Shown in pieces: positions 50,813 to 61,901 of a DNA stretch of 64,000 nucleotides. Numbering within the stretch: the stretch's first letter is position 1; each line of letters begins with the position of its first letter. The position numbers and the translations under genes are program-made. The notes under the pieces were generated by a model. That model ran no database searches and was not told the origin of the DNA. It was given only the letters and a program-made list of their open reading frames with translations. Source of the DNA: Panopea generosa (Eukaryota; Mollusca; Bivalvia; Adapedonta; Hiatellidae); contig CM055897.1 in assembly GCA_029582155.1 (NCBI GenBank), forward strand, positions 90,917,329 to 90,981,328, given 5' to 3'.

Positions 50813-52585
50813 TTATCTGAGATTGTCTGGATGTGCTAGTTTTATTTACTCTGTCTTGTTTAATGATTAGACATTTATCTGAGATTGTTTGAAGGCGCTA
50901 CTGTCTTGTTTTATGATGTTACCTTTATCTGAGATTGTCTGGAGGCGCTACTGTCCTGTTTTTTGACGTGACACCGGAGAGAAGCTTTTTTTAAGATTGT
51001 CTGGATGCACTAGTTTTATTTACTCTGCCTTGTTTATGATGTGACATTTATCTGAGCTTGTTTGGAGCCGTTACTGTCTTACGGTCTTTTTTTATGGTGT
51101 GAAACCGGAGAGAAGCTTTTATCTGAGATTGTCTGGATGCGCTAGTTTTATTAACTCTGTTTTGTGTTATGATGTGACATTTATCTGAGATTGTCTTGAA
51201 GCGCTACTGTCTTGTTTTATGATGTGACACCTGAGAGAATCTTTTATCTGAGATTGTCAGGAGATGCTACTGTCTTGTTTCATACTATGACACCAGAGAG
51301 AAGCTTTTATCTGAGATTGTCTGAAGGCGATAGTTTTATTTACTGTGTGTTGTTTTATGATGTGACACTGGAGAGAAGGTTTTATCTGAGATTGTCTGGA
51401 GCCGTTACTGTCTTACTGTCTTGTTTTATGATGTGACACCGGAGAGAAGCTTTTATCTGAGATTGTCTGGATGCGCTAGTTTTATTTACTCTTGTCTTGT
51501 GTTATGATGTGACATTTATTTGAAATTGTCTGGAGGCGCTACTGTCTTGTTTTATGATGTGACACCAGAGAGAAGCTTTTATCTGAGATTGTCCGGAGAC
51601 GCTACTGTCTTGTTTTAAGCTGTGACACCGGAGAGAAGCTTTTATCTGAGATTGTCTGGATGCGCTAGTTTTATTTACTCTTGTCTTGTGTTATGATGTG
51701 ACATTTATTTGAAATTGTCTGGAGGCGCTACTGTCTTGTTTTATGATGTGACACCAGAGAGAAGCTTTTATCTGAGATTGTCCGGAGACGCTACTGTCTT
51801 GTTTTAAGCTGTGACACCGGAGAGAAGCTTTTATCTGAGATTATCTGGATGCGCTAGTTTTATTAACTCTGTCTTGTTTATGATGTGACATTTATCTTAG
51901 ATTGTCTGGAGGCGCTACTGTCTTATTTTATGATGTGATATGGAGAGAAGCATTTATCTGAGATGGTCTTGAGGCGCTACTGTATTGTTTTATGATGTGT
52001 AATTTATCTGAGTTTGTCAAGAGGCGCTACTGTATTGTTTTATGATGTGAACGGAGAGAAGCTTTTATCTGGGATTGTCTGGAGGCGCTAGTTTTATTTA
52101 CTCTCTCTCCTATTTGATGATGTGACATTTATCTGTGATTGTCTGGGACGCCACTGTCTTGTTTTATGATGTGACACTGGAGAGAAGCTTTTATCTGAGA
52201 TTGTCTGGAGGAGTTAGTTTTATTTACATTATCTGTTTTGTGTTGTGACACTGGAGAGAAGCTTTTATCTGAGATTGTCTGGATGCGCCACTGTCTTGTT
52301 TTATGATGTGCCATCGGAGAGAAGCATTTGTCTGAGATTGTCTGGATGTGCTAGATTTGTTTACATTATCTGTTTTATGTTGTGACACTGGAGAGAAGCT
52401 TTTATCTGAGATTGTCTGGATGCGCTATTGTTTTTTTTTATGATATGACATTTATCTGAGATTGACTGGAGGCGCTACTGACTTGTTTTATTATGTGACA
52501 CCGGAGAGAAGCTTTTTATCTGAGATTGTCTGGATGCGCTAGTTATATTTACTCTGTCTTGTTTTATGATGTGACATCGCAGTGA
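50813..52585. repeat. ~63-bp minisatellite with two unit types and a 189-bp higher-order copy
   Basis: About 28 units all begin GAGATTGTCTGGA-GCGCTA. Type A continues with TTTTATTTACTCTGTCTTG and GATGTGACATTTATCT. Type B continues with CTGTCTTGTTTTATGATGTG and ACACCGGAGAGAAGCTTTTA. The types are interspersed. A three-unit block at about 51472-51660 is repeated essentially unchanged at 51661-51849, a recent 189-bp duplication. The array ends about 570 bases beyond the stop codon of the DEG/ENaC gene. Confidence 0.95.
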
Positions 52586-52974
52586 AGAAAAGGATTGACT
52601 GCACCCGTTAACGAGCTACCCAATTGTGTTATTTTGCATTCACTCACTAAGTACTTATCCTCAAATGCGTTAGCTCTTGTTATCACTTCTTTTGTGCGTA
52701 TACATTAGATTGATTTATACAATTGTTGTTGTGGCTGTTTAGTTGACTGTATCCTCTCCTGGTGTATATATATTTTCTGATTTTTATGAATAATTTACAG
52801 ACTTAAATTTTAATAGATGTTTTAATGTTGGTAAAGAAATGAATATACAACTCCAGTCGATATAATTGTGTGTGGGACAGCTGTTATATGTTACTCTTCA
52901 TGAACATACTCATTAAACTCGAGTGAACGGTTTACTTTTGCTTCAAATGGATACTTTTATCAAACGTTACTACA

Positions 52975-52980
52975 TTTATT
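52975..52980 (-). promoter_or_regulatory. Polyadenylation signal of the DEG/ENaC gene
   Basis: AATAAA on the minus strand, about 176 bases beyond the stop codon at 53156. Confidence 0.5.
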
Positions 52981-53155
52981 GGCTGTTTGCTACTTTGATA
53001 CTTATCCAAAATCTCTGATTTGACTACAGGCCTTATTATCGGTGATATTTCTGTAGTTGATGGGCAGCGTGGTAGACGAGCACAGTGTCGGAAACATACA
53101 AATCATCCCCATTAATGATGAATAATATTTGATAGTCAAAGTCACGATTCGCTGA

Positions 53156-53283
53156 TTATTTACGTTTTGGTGACTTAAATCGATGCTTGATGAGAGGAAT
53201 TTGTATCAAAAACAAGTCTAATATTTCTGCTATGGTTAGCATACTGGCTCCTATGAAGAGTCCCATCGAGCCACCAATATCGC
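53156..53283 (-). CDS. DEG/ENaC exon 10: TM2 and selectivity filter, stop
   Basis: Acceptor ACATTTCAG. It encodes DIGGSMGLFIGASMLTIAEI and LDLFLIQIPLIKHRF, then KSPKRK and TAA. The GAS filter and acidic TM2 end (E, D) are intact, so a working pore is plausible. The cytoplasmic tail is only about 12 residues. Confidence 0.95.
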
Positions 53284-56200
53284 CTGAAATGTAGAAAAGT
53301 GTCCTTTAACTACCATGATGATATGACTGTAACAAATCCATGTATTTTGATATAAACATATTTCAGTATTAGTTATTTATGTAGGATACTTCTATAAGAC
53401 AGTGTGTAAGGCGAACTCGCAAGGCGAGACACGGGAATTGATGACCCGTTAGGAGATAGTGTGCGGCAGGGTTTTACTATCATTTCTAAACATGCCTGGT
53501 GATACAGTAAATACTAATTAGTGACAATAAACCATTAGTTCGACTCTCACGTACTCTCGGATTCTCTGTTATATGATAAATCACCAGTCAGTGGTCAGAC
53601 GTTCGGAGCCGGTTGGAAAGCGAGAATGGAATTACAATGACTGTTTATGACAAATACATGTAGTGGGATTTTACTCATGTTGTTATTGTCGTGGTTATGT
53701 GTTATTAGCTGCATTAATGAGCATATGATTCCTATAAAAAGAGGATGGAAAAGCGATAAAGTAATATTGCCTGAATTATGCCTTGATATGATCGTATATT
53801 TATATGTAAGTACTAGAAATAGCCGTTAAAAAGTGTTAGTATACTCGGACACTTCTTCAAATTGTTATTTCGTAACAAAATTACCAAATATTATTATTTG
53901 CTTGGCAAAAAAACATTATTTTTATTGTACATTAAAGAAGGTAAAATGCATGAGTTGCAACTTTTTCTTTTGAGTATATCACAAAAAAGACATGTTATAT
54001 AGCATATTTACAGTCTGTTTATTAGGTAAGTTAATATATATGTCCAAAAAGAAGTGTAAAACAGTAAAGTACAAAACATGATTACTTACATATCAAAGCA
54101 AAAAAATCGTACGCCTTCTGCTGTGTGATCTGTTCATAACTCAACTGTCGAAAAAACACGTCCAGTTGTAAAAAGTTTTGCCTGAAATTTAAATATAATA
54201 TATGTACAATATCTTAGTATTTCATTATTATGGTTTGGCATTATAATATGCTTGTGCCAATATAGACGTGTTAATGTGCATAGTGAATAAACGTTATAAA
54301 GTGTGTATGTTACTTTGTATAGTCATTTATCATGGGTGTGGGAGAGTTTCAATTATTGGGGTGGGGTGGGGACGCGGATGCAACCTGGGGAGAGAGTGTA
54401 TGAGGATGTACTTCAAGGCTCCAAAGTATATGCTGAAACTGAATATTGGGGTAGGGGGGGGGGATGGGGGGACGGGCGTTGGCCGCCTTGGCCCCAACTC
54501 CTACGCCTATGTTTGAGTAGTATATGATACTTGACCACATGGAATTGGAATGTTTCATGTAGGCCAATCTAAATCTAAAAAATAAAATGTTTCGCTCACG
54601 TCATCAACTCAACTGAATATGGAAAAATAATGTCTATATATATAACAATAGAATCCATTCAAAGTATCGTTACTCATTACGGTCATTCAAATCTTAAATA
54701 GTTCGAGTCCCGCTCTTTCCAAAAACTTTATGTGAGAAAGTTACTTGCGGAAGGACGATGGTTCTTCTCAGTCTAAATCAGTCTGGTCTTCCTCCACCAG
54801 TAAAACTGGTTATACCATATATAACCTGAAATGCGTTAAACCTCATTAAAAATATTAAATATCTAACAAAAGTAGTTGGTAAACATTGATTGTATTTCAT
54901 TAGGAAACTGAATAAATTCTGAACCTAGAAACCCTTTCTTATTTAAAAAATTAAAAAATAAGTTTAATAAAAGTATTTATAATAATGATAATAATACTAC
55001 TAATAATAAAGACTTGTATAAACGAGAGAACTCATTTGAATAAATTCAATCTTCCATATGGCCCTCAACATATTTACAAAGTAAAACATTATTTAATATA
55101 TGAACAAAAGAAGTAAACAAGTATATACATAAATGTGTAATAATGTATATCAAATTTAATGAGAATTACCCGATTTTTTAGAGTTGCTAAGAATCTTTAC
55201 TCCATTGTAAATATAAAGCTTTGAACTGATTAATATAATTTTTTATGCATTTTTTATATAAGACTGAATAGAGTTCCACAAACAAGAGCCTGAATAAGCA
55301 AACGAATTTCGACATTTCAGAATTAGGCTTAGGAGAATATAACTGTAGATTAGATGATGACCGTAATGTGAGTGTATGGACATTTGCTGTTAGAGTATCT
55401 TTTGGTGTCCTTTCGTTTTGCGCGATATAATGATCCTGTCATTGGTTTATAACATACATGTAAGTTAAACATATATTATTAAATTAGTATTATAAACTAC
55501 CTTAAAAATGTACTGTCAACCTTTATTGAATCCTTGAAAGCCTGTAAATGATTTGTTACATCGGCAAGTGCGACAAAGAAAGCTTCGTCATTATTTGCTA
55601 TGTGTGACCGTACATCAAATTCCTTTATTTTAGTATACTTTGTGTTCCATAGATCGATCACATCTGTAAGGTTTTGAAGAAACTCAGTATTGTTTGTATA
55701 CTCGTAGTACTCTATCATGTCTTCATCGTTGATAATTTTGTTCCAAATAGCATATGTTGGAACTGGAATGACACTCCATATATCATTTAGATATTGTCCT
55801 CTCGACTTAATTTCTTGGAAAAATAATTTCAGTTCACCCTCTATAATATTTGTTTCGTTTGATAGAAAGGTATTAGCCAATTGGGTCAAACTAGTGTTAC
55901 CAAATTCAAGATAGAAATTGAGCTTTGATAGTTTATTTTCCAACTCTGGCAAAACATTTTTATTCATTTGTGACATAGTCTCTGTTAATGACTTTATAGT
56001 TTGATTTGCAGAAGATATTTTGGATTTAAATTCTTCCCATGCGTTGTTAAAATCCAACAGTCTCTCCTTCAATATCTTGGAAGGAAGTTCTATTCCTTGA
56101 CTATACACCACACTTTTACTGAACATAAGTGTTCTACATGCATACTGAAATCTTTCAAAAACATAGTTTAGTTGGGTGTCGTTAACTGTACGGTTGAAAT

Positions 56201-59200
56201 AAGCGTTGCTTGTTTCATTGATAAACATTTCTAATACAGAATACAGTAAATCGAAATCGTTCGTACGTAGTTTCGGAACATATTTTTCCATATACCAGTT
56301 ATGATTCAGAGAATGATTAAGTAATGGTTTAGGAATTATAAATGGATTATGAGATCTGTCAATGTCTTCGAATTTATAGTTGAAAATAGCTGTGCCGTTC
56401 AAAAAAGCATCTAAAAGAAGAGACATATTGTCTCTCGCTAATTCAACTACTTCCTGTTTAACAGTTATATAGTCAATTATAAGTCCATACAAAATCTCTC
56501 TTTCAATTTCTTTGAATTCATCCATTGCTGCCAGTCGTCGTATTTGTCTGGCAGTAATCTTGGCAAACTCGGCATATGAGTCAACAAGTGTTCTCAAAGT
56601 TCTTTCTTCCATTGCTTCTCTGCCTCGTAGAAAGTTCTTTTCTATAGCATATTCTTGATATCTATATAAGCGTTCCTTTTTAGTATATGCATTCATCATA
56701 TCGGTAAATACGACCTGTGTTGCATTATGCTGTATCTTAAGACACTTTGTAACGAAATCGATAACCGTTTTGATGTCACTTAAACTTTCATTAAATAGTT
56801 TAATAATTCTTTTAAAGTTATTAAATTCAATTATATCCATACGAGCAGTCACTTCTGAAGCGTGTAATAAATTGTCCACCAGTCTTGATGTTTCTGTTCT
56901 TGTGAGAAGTTTACCAACTAGATAATTCGATATGGTTGCATAGGAAACAGATGGATCAAACAAAGCAAACTGGCAAGGCACTGGACACTGACAATCTACC
57001 CGCATCTCCTTAATAAATGTTTCTGAAAATACATTAACGTATATGTACAGTTGATAGAGGCAAGTAGTTTCATTAACGCGATTAGCGGAACATTTTATTA
57101 TTTTGATAAAAAAGACATGTTTCGTTTTCTATCTTATCTCATTATGATTAAGTAATTCGTAAACTCACGTATTATAACTGAAGCGTTTGTGTATACGTAC
57201 GCATGTAATGGATGGCATAAAAACATAAATTGGTTAATGATTAGATTTAATAGGCAACTAGAAAAAGTGATGCTTTTTGCCTTAAATGCACTTAATGCAC
57301 ATTTAATCACATTTAATCTTAAAATGATTTACATATCTTGCTTTTAATATGTATCTTATCTACATTATATATATTAGAGGTTAGCCTTGACAGAAACACA
57401 TTTTTAAAACAATGTTGAAAGTTAAAACATATAAATATACACGCTATAAGTAAAGCCTTTAAACGCGTATTCTTAAATTATTCATACGGACATGAAACTA
57501 TGTTTTTTTCTTATATCATGATGTGTTGTTATTTGCTAATAGCCACAACATAGTTTCTTTCATCAAATCGTTCCTGAAAATATCAACAAACCTTTAAGTT
57601 CCTCGAGGCAAGTGTAATATTTTTCCAAACTACACACGGGTGGCAAACCTGAAATTAGACATACCTTTATTGAATTTATATAATTTCTGGAGATAAGGAT
57701 TGGAAAAATTACATACACCTTACAATTTATTTTGAAAGTAAGAACTACAACAGTAAAACAATCCCTACAAAACCAACCAAGGTAGAAATTCGCATGCGCA
57801 ATGAATTACCCATGTTCATTGCTCATAGAGCAAGAATATTATAACAGTAATATTCAAATTTCCAAGTAAAAAGTGTATATAAATAATAAGTGCTAAATAC
57901 ACATCTGAAATAAGTAATTAGTTTTTACTAAATATCCTGATGTTCATATTTTTTAGGGATAAAGTTGACTTAATTTGAAAATATAACGCAATATGTTTGT
58001 TGTCTTAATTACATGACATGTGTTTTGACTGTTCTGTTGTGTTGTAACTTTTATTTTAATGTCCGACAGTGGTATGCAACTCTAAATAATATTACAACTG
58101 AAAGCCAATGCAATATTTAAATTATTTACTTAATTATAGGATTTATAGTTATAGGATTTCTATTTGTATTACTGTGACAGATGATAAAATCATTTTAAAA
58201 AAGGATGTTTGCAATATTAATGATTTCATTTAATTAATACTGTTTGTTACGTTTATTTCTCGATTGTATATTGTTAAATATTGATATTTGTAAATGTAAA
58301 ATGTGTCAGTAATAAGAAACAATGTTGCCTGTAGGGGATAGTTTGATAACAATGAAGTTTACCATCAACATGCGGCATGTAACTGTCCCTGCAACCACAC
58401 TTTGCGGCGGCTAACCCTACCAGACAATCAGCGTAACATTCCTCAGTCGTATAATAGTCTGTATGACGTAAGCGTTTAAAATCACACTCGCCGTAAGGCA
58501 TGGGTAAGTTCTCAATCTACAAATACATTTGAAAATAAGGTTTTTTAATAAGTTTTTTTTATTGAACAACATTAACATGACTGTTTTCGACATGCTCTAC
58601 GTACCTTTTAATTTTACACCACTGTTATAAACATATGTACATTACATATTTATTATTCATTAAGCTTCACATTTAAACGATGTGTAGTGTAATACAGCCA
58701 TTATATGTAGTTATATGTATCTAGTGATAAATCCAACATACATAACAATTGGACTCAAATGTGTTATTAATTACATATATTGGTCATTTTTGATTTATCT
58801 GTTTGATTACATATTCATACTGTTTTATCTTATGCATATTAAAATATGTAAAATTGCACATCTATATATTCAATCTTTATCCCTCCCCACCATCATGTGA
58901 CCTATGGTGTCAGATATGGGATCTTCATACATTATAACGGAACGCCGTCACGACGATTCTTAAGAACGAGGCTTGAGGGGAAATTATTACGAACTGAATA
59001 TTAATTTTAAAGCGCATCGTGAAACAATGCAATGAACTGGGTCTGCTATTGTATTTTCTTGGTTGCGTCTCCAAGATCTTTAAATCAAGTAGTACTGGCT
59101 ATCACAACAGAGCTGTCTGACGGCCGTGTAAAATACTTTCGCCCTGTACTTCATTGTTATAGGAAACAGAGTTCATTTTGTCTTGCCCAAATAAAAATAC

Positions 59201-61901
59201 TGCTTAAGTGTAATGGGAGTGGAGAATGTTACCGAGTTAACTACGATTTCGGCTGCGTTCTCAAGAAAAATGGAAGTAGAGAAAGTTGCAGACTTCACTA
59301 CCCTTTTAACTGTATTCTCTTGGTTGCGTTTTGTACTTCAAAACGATACTTTTGTGTTTTCAGATATCGGTTATTATATTTTCGGAAATAAACTTATCTT
59401 AAAGAGCATCGTTGTAATGTTGTCAACAACATTTACAATTAAACCTCGTACATAAACATCTCTTAATAAAGGTAGCCCAACCGTCATGAATTTAACACCC
59501 ACGAAGGCGTGGGTGCCAGTAGGTATTGCTTGTCCAAGCTCGTGTACAAATGGCATTTCTCTAGGATCGTGCAGCAGCATTTTTATTCCAGCGGAATCAT
59601 GCGGTCCCGTCATGTACTCATATTGTTCAACATTTAATGTAAGTCGTAATCCGGAATCGACACCTGAAATGTTGTGTTTAACAGGTATTTATAAGCAATA
59701 TCATTTGATTTGGTCGAATACAAATGATAACTCTAAGGATAAGATAATTACATCGTTAAATGTTGATATTAAATGCTATTTCTGTAATTAATATCATAAT
59801 ATGACTTCAGACATTTCACAATTTAGTTTGACTTTTTAGCGACTGCATACATGCAAGTATATAAGTTAAATAACTGGTTTTAGTAGATATTATAAAGGAG
59901 ACTGTATATTGAGACATGATGAAATTGTAAAAAGATCTACAATACATATACGAATGCAGATTTTTAATTAGTTTTATTTAAACACGACGTGACACTCAAT
60001 CGAACCATAGTTGTGTTTTGTCATGCTTTAACACAGGTGAAAAAGCACTCATCAATTTATACAATTAAAATATAAAAAAATGTTTTGCATAATAAATGTC
60101 TCAATTTATCAACAACAAATTATTTCAAAGTAAGTAATATTATGAACATGATGTCAAAAGTCGTACCAAATCTCATTGGTTTGTAAATAGTTTTCCTTCT
60201 ATCTCGTAATGCACAAAAAATTAAGTTACTTACAAAGCTATACTTGTGTTTGTTTTTTAATATTTAGCGTTATTTTTAATCCATCGAGGATTAACAAAAC
60301 CACTTTTTATTGGGATTCCAAAAGACGAACCAGTACTCGAAAACCGTTACTTCAAGGCGACTGTGGCCGAGCGGGTATTCGAACTGAAGACCCCTGGAAT
60401 GATAGTCAGATGCGCTATCGACTGAGCTAACGGGGTCTGGATGTTACACTGATGATTACGAATACTAACCTGAAGAGGAAACGTACATATCTTCTTCCTT
60501 ACTCATAAAACTGTAACACACGCCGTGGTCTGTCAATTTTCGACTGAAGTCGTCAGCTTTGCACTTTTGTTTATTCCACTCACAGCTGCAGTATACATGC
60601 GAAACATTAAGGATATACTTATTTCCACAAGTTTCTGAGCAAACGTAATAAAAAAGTTGGGTTATTTTACCTTTTACCCATAAATCAACATTTTCAAAGT
60701 TGATGAGTATCGGAACTGGTCCAAACTGATAAGTATGAAATGTTAGGGAAACATTGTTGATATTGTTTTTCTTGTTGTTTTGAAGTGTAATTTGTAAGCT
60801 TATTGCAGGCAGCAGTTAATTCTAAGACCAAATACCTTATCTACAATTCAATCAATCAAATATATTATGTTAATGTAAAATGGGATACTGATTGCTTAGA
60901 ACAATCAGAGTACTACTGTTTTTCAAGACCTTCATATTAAATTACAAACAAACCTAACAATAAGGTCTTCCTTTTGATGTGAAAGGGATGTGTATAAGTC
61001 ATCAAGTTTGAGATCTGTGGCATTGTGTCTCTGAAGATCTTCAACGGTAAGCACGTGCGATTTCGAAAACATATCTTCTATCAGCCGGTAACGTTTGTCA
61101 CGTGCAGCTGATGTGGCTCTGAAACAAAGAGTTGTATTGAATCGTAATGTCAGAAATTAACTGCAAACTGATTATTTTCTAAAACAGTTGTTATTTATTG
61201 TTTCCTTTTCTACTCAGTTTAGATTATATATTTTATACTGATTTATATCAGCAGCTCACCGTTGTTAAAAATGTTCGATCTAATAACTGAGAATATTTCA
61301 TTGGTTTGAGCTTCCGATAGAAAGTCCCGGAGTTTAACTGTTTTTGAGTGAATGTGTCTCTTCCGGGTTACCGCGAAAACAGTAGGAAAGAAATTAATCA
61401 TCCGAACAGCGGAAGATACTTATTTTATTACAATTCATCATTTACTTTTTTACGATAGCTTTTACGACGTTAAATGACATAAATTATATCGCATCTCTTA
61501 TACGTCACGGCATATATAGTTCCACTGCCACAGAAAGGGAACGGCCCTATGGTGAACTATAAATACCGCTAAACTATATCCTTGTCAAGTTTGCGAGAAT
61601 ATTGATATATGTACCAACAAATAAACCAACTAAATCTTGATATACTTCTAGACATAGTGTATTTTGTTAGTTAACCATCCCACATCAACCTCCTTGCACT
61701 TATATACAGGCGTAACACCAATAGTTAACTTACCTGAAAGAATTTTGATTACATATGGTAACTGCGGGGAACTTTAGCGTCTGATTGTAGTTTATTTTTA
61801 CATTCACATTCAGTGGCAGTGATTCGAAGTACTGGACGCGGTCTACAATCTGTATGACCACAGCGGCGAAACATGACAGCACAAACAGGATCCACATACA
61901 T
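53156..61901 (-). CDS. DEG/ENaC-family sodium channel with giant ectodomain insertion (first exon outside window)
   Basis: Nine minus-strand exons: 61734-61901, 60954-61118, 60470-60585, 59482-59663, 58321-58516, 57592-57648, 55501-57022, 54090-54181, 53156-53283. Their phases agree and give 875 residues. Numbered from the first residue in the window: TM1 about 3-25 (MWILFVLSCFAAVVIQIVDR), FPAVTICN 45-52, finger and palm segments with TDHGVCYSF and LPMPYGEC, YTTEECYADC and CGCRDSYMP, CQCPVPC 306-312, then TM2 with GGSMGLFIGAS and the Gly-Ala-Ser selectivity filter at 845-847, and a short basic C-terminus ending SPKRK. These channels are trimeric, amiloride-type sodium channels of the plasma membrane, gated by acid, peptides or force depending on the member. 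Cys 312 to the filter is about 530 residues, against roughly 80-100 in known members. The donors of exons 60954, 59482 and 58321 are weak but give the conserved sequence. The ligand cannot be inferred. Confidence 0.92.
54090..54181 (-). CDS. DEG/ENaC exon 9: pre-TM2 strand
   Basis: Acceptor AATTTCAG, donor ATAT|GTAAGT. It encodes QNFLQLDVFFRQLSYEQITQ and KAYDFFALI, the family's conserved strand leading into TM2. It shows that the channel resumes its normal order after the insertion. Confidence 0.92.
54282..54530. other. G-rich patch in the DEG/ENaC last introns
   Basis: The plus strand has GGGGTGGGGTGGGGA and GGGGTAGGGGGGGGGGATGG, and the intron on the minus strand is correspondingly C-rich. 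Overlapping open frames in three readings are artefacts of composition. Confidence 0.5.
54688..54842 (+). mobile_element. SINE 3' part
   Basis: It contains AGTTCGAGTCCCGCTC (B-box region), GTGAGAAAGTTACTTGCGGA, GGTCTTCCTCCACCAGTAAA and AAATGCGTTAAACCTCATTA. This order is typical of a widespread bivalve tRNA-derived SINE ending CGTTAAAC. The A-box part is missing. Confidence 0.6.
54960..55440 (-). mobile_element. 3' part of a minus-strand non-LTR retroelement in an intron
   Basis: The left side is an imperfect AAT tract ending AATAATAAAGAC. TTCCATATGGCCCTCAACAT and ACAAAGTAAAACATTATTTA follow, related to 44153-44300. It sits 60 bases from the donor side of the giant DEG/ENaC exon. Confidence 0.5.
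55501..57022 (-). CDS. DEG/ENaC exon 8: CxCPxPC plus ~450-residue insertion
   Basis: The acceptor TATTTTCAG starts TFIKEMRVDCQCPVPC. The donor is AG|GTAGTT. After CQCPVPC the exon encodes about 490 more residues where the family usually has a short linker. The extra part has at least 12 N-glycosylation sequons (NES, NAT, NMS, NGT, NHS, NET, NRT, NDT, NQT, NTS, NLT and others), only two cysteines, and long charged amphipathic stretches (MDEFKEIEREILYGLIIDYI, AWEEFKSKISSANQTIKSLT) that suggest a helical bundle. No membrane segment is visible in it, so it should be extracellular. I recognise no domain. Confidence 0.92.
57023..57591 (-). other. Intron between microexon 7 and giant exon 8
   Basis: AT-rich; nothing else seen. 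Confidence 0.5.
57592..57648 (-). CDS. DEG/ENaC exon 7: 57-bp microexon
   Basis: Acceptor AATTTCAG, donor AAAG|GTTTGT. It encodes LPPVCSLEKYYTCLEELK, supplying two of the ectodomain cysteines expected just before CxCPxPC. It is too short to find by length and is supported by phase on both sides. Confidence 0.85.
58321..58516 (-). CDS. DEG/ENaC exon 6: conserved cysteines
   Basis: Acceptor TTTGTAG. It encodes IENLPMPYGECDFKRLRHTD, then YYTTEECYADC and KCGCRDSYMPHVDGKLHC. It ends CAT T|GTTTCT, and the split Cys codon is completed by exon 7. Confidence 0.9.
58517..59481 (-). other. Intron with degenerate ~65-bp internal repeats
   Basis: At about 59040-59340 related blocks recur: AATGGGAGTGGAGAATGTTA, AATGGAAGTAGAGAAAGTTG, and ATTTTCTTGGTTGCGT / ATTCTCTTGGTTGCGT. 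An open frame across them on the plus strand is not supported as a gene. Confidence 0.45.
59482..59663 (-). CDS. DEG/ENaC exon 5: palm domain
   Basis: Acceptor CATTTCAG. It encodes VDSGLRLTLNVEQYEYMTGP through AGIKMLLHDPREMPF to HAFVGVKFMT, the family's G..GxxxxLHxPxExP region. The donor ACG|GTTGGG is weak, but joining here restores the conserved LPMPYGEC. Confidence 0.88.
60275..60440 (-). mobile_element. tRNA-derived SINE in intron of the DEG/ENaC gene
   Basis: On the minus strand the head reads CCCGTTAGCTCAGTCGATAG, CTGACTATCATTCCAGG and CAGTTCGAATACCCGC. The body contains GAGTACTGGTTCGTC, GGAATCCCAATAAAAAGTGG and TTTTGTTAATCCTCG, matching the copy at 29925 in order. It lies 30 bases inside the intron after exon 4. 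Confidence 0.75.
60470..60585 (-). CDS. DEG/ENaC exon 4: cysteine-rich segment
   Basis: Acceptor ATACTGCAG, donor TCAG|GTTAGT. It encodes CEWNKQKCKADDFSRKLTDH and GVCYSFMSKEEDMYVSSS, the family's CxxxxxxC...TxxGxCYxF pattern. Upstream the frame stays open for about 47 residues (to FGPVPILINF). A longer exon using a different donor in exon 3 is therefore formally possible but breaks the conserved spacing. Confidence 0.85.
60954..61118 (-). CDS. DEG/ENaC exon 3: ectodomain finger
   Basis: Acceptor TGTTTCAG. It encodes ATSAARDKRYRLIEDMFSKS to SLSHQKEDLIV. The donor AG|GTTTGT is weak but in phase with the next exon. Confidence 0.85.
61734..61901 (-). CDS. DEG/ENaC exon 2: TM1 and FPAVTICN
   Basis: Acceptor ATTTAAG, donor AG|GTAAGT. 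One base completes a split codon from a first exon that I could not find up to position 64000. It then encodes CMWILFVLSC onward and LKFPAVTICNQNSF. The reading frame differs from the longest open frame here, so it is easily missed. Confidence 0.92.

Noticed and set aside
59032-59391. 119-codon plus-strand gene antisense to the channel
   Set aside because: It lies in an intron made of degenerate repeats and has no recognisable features.
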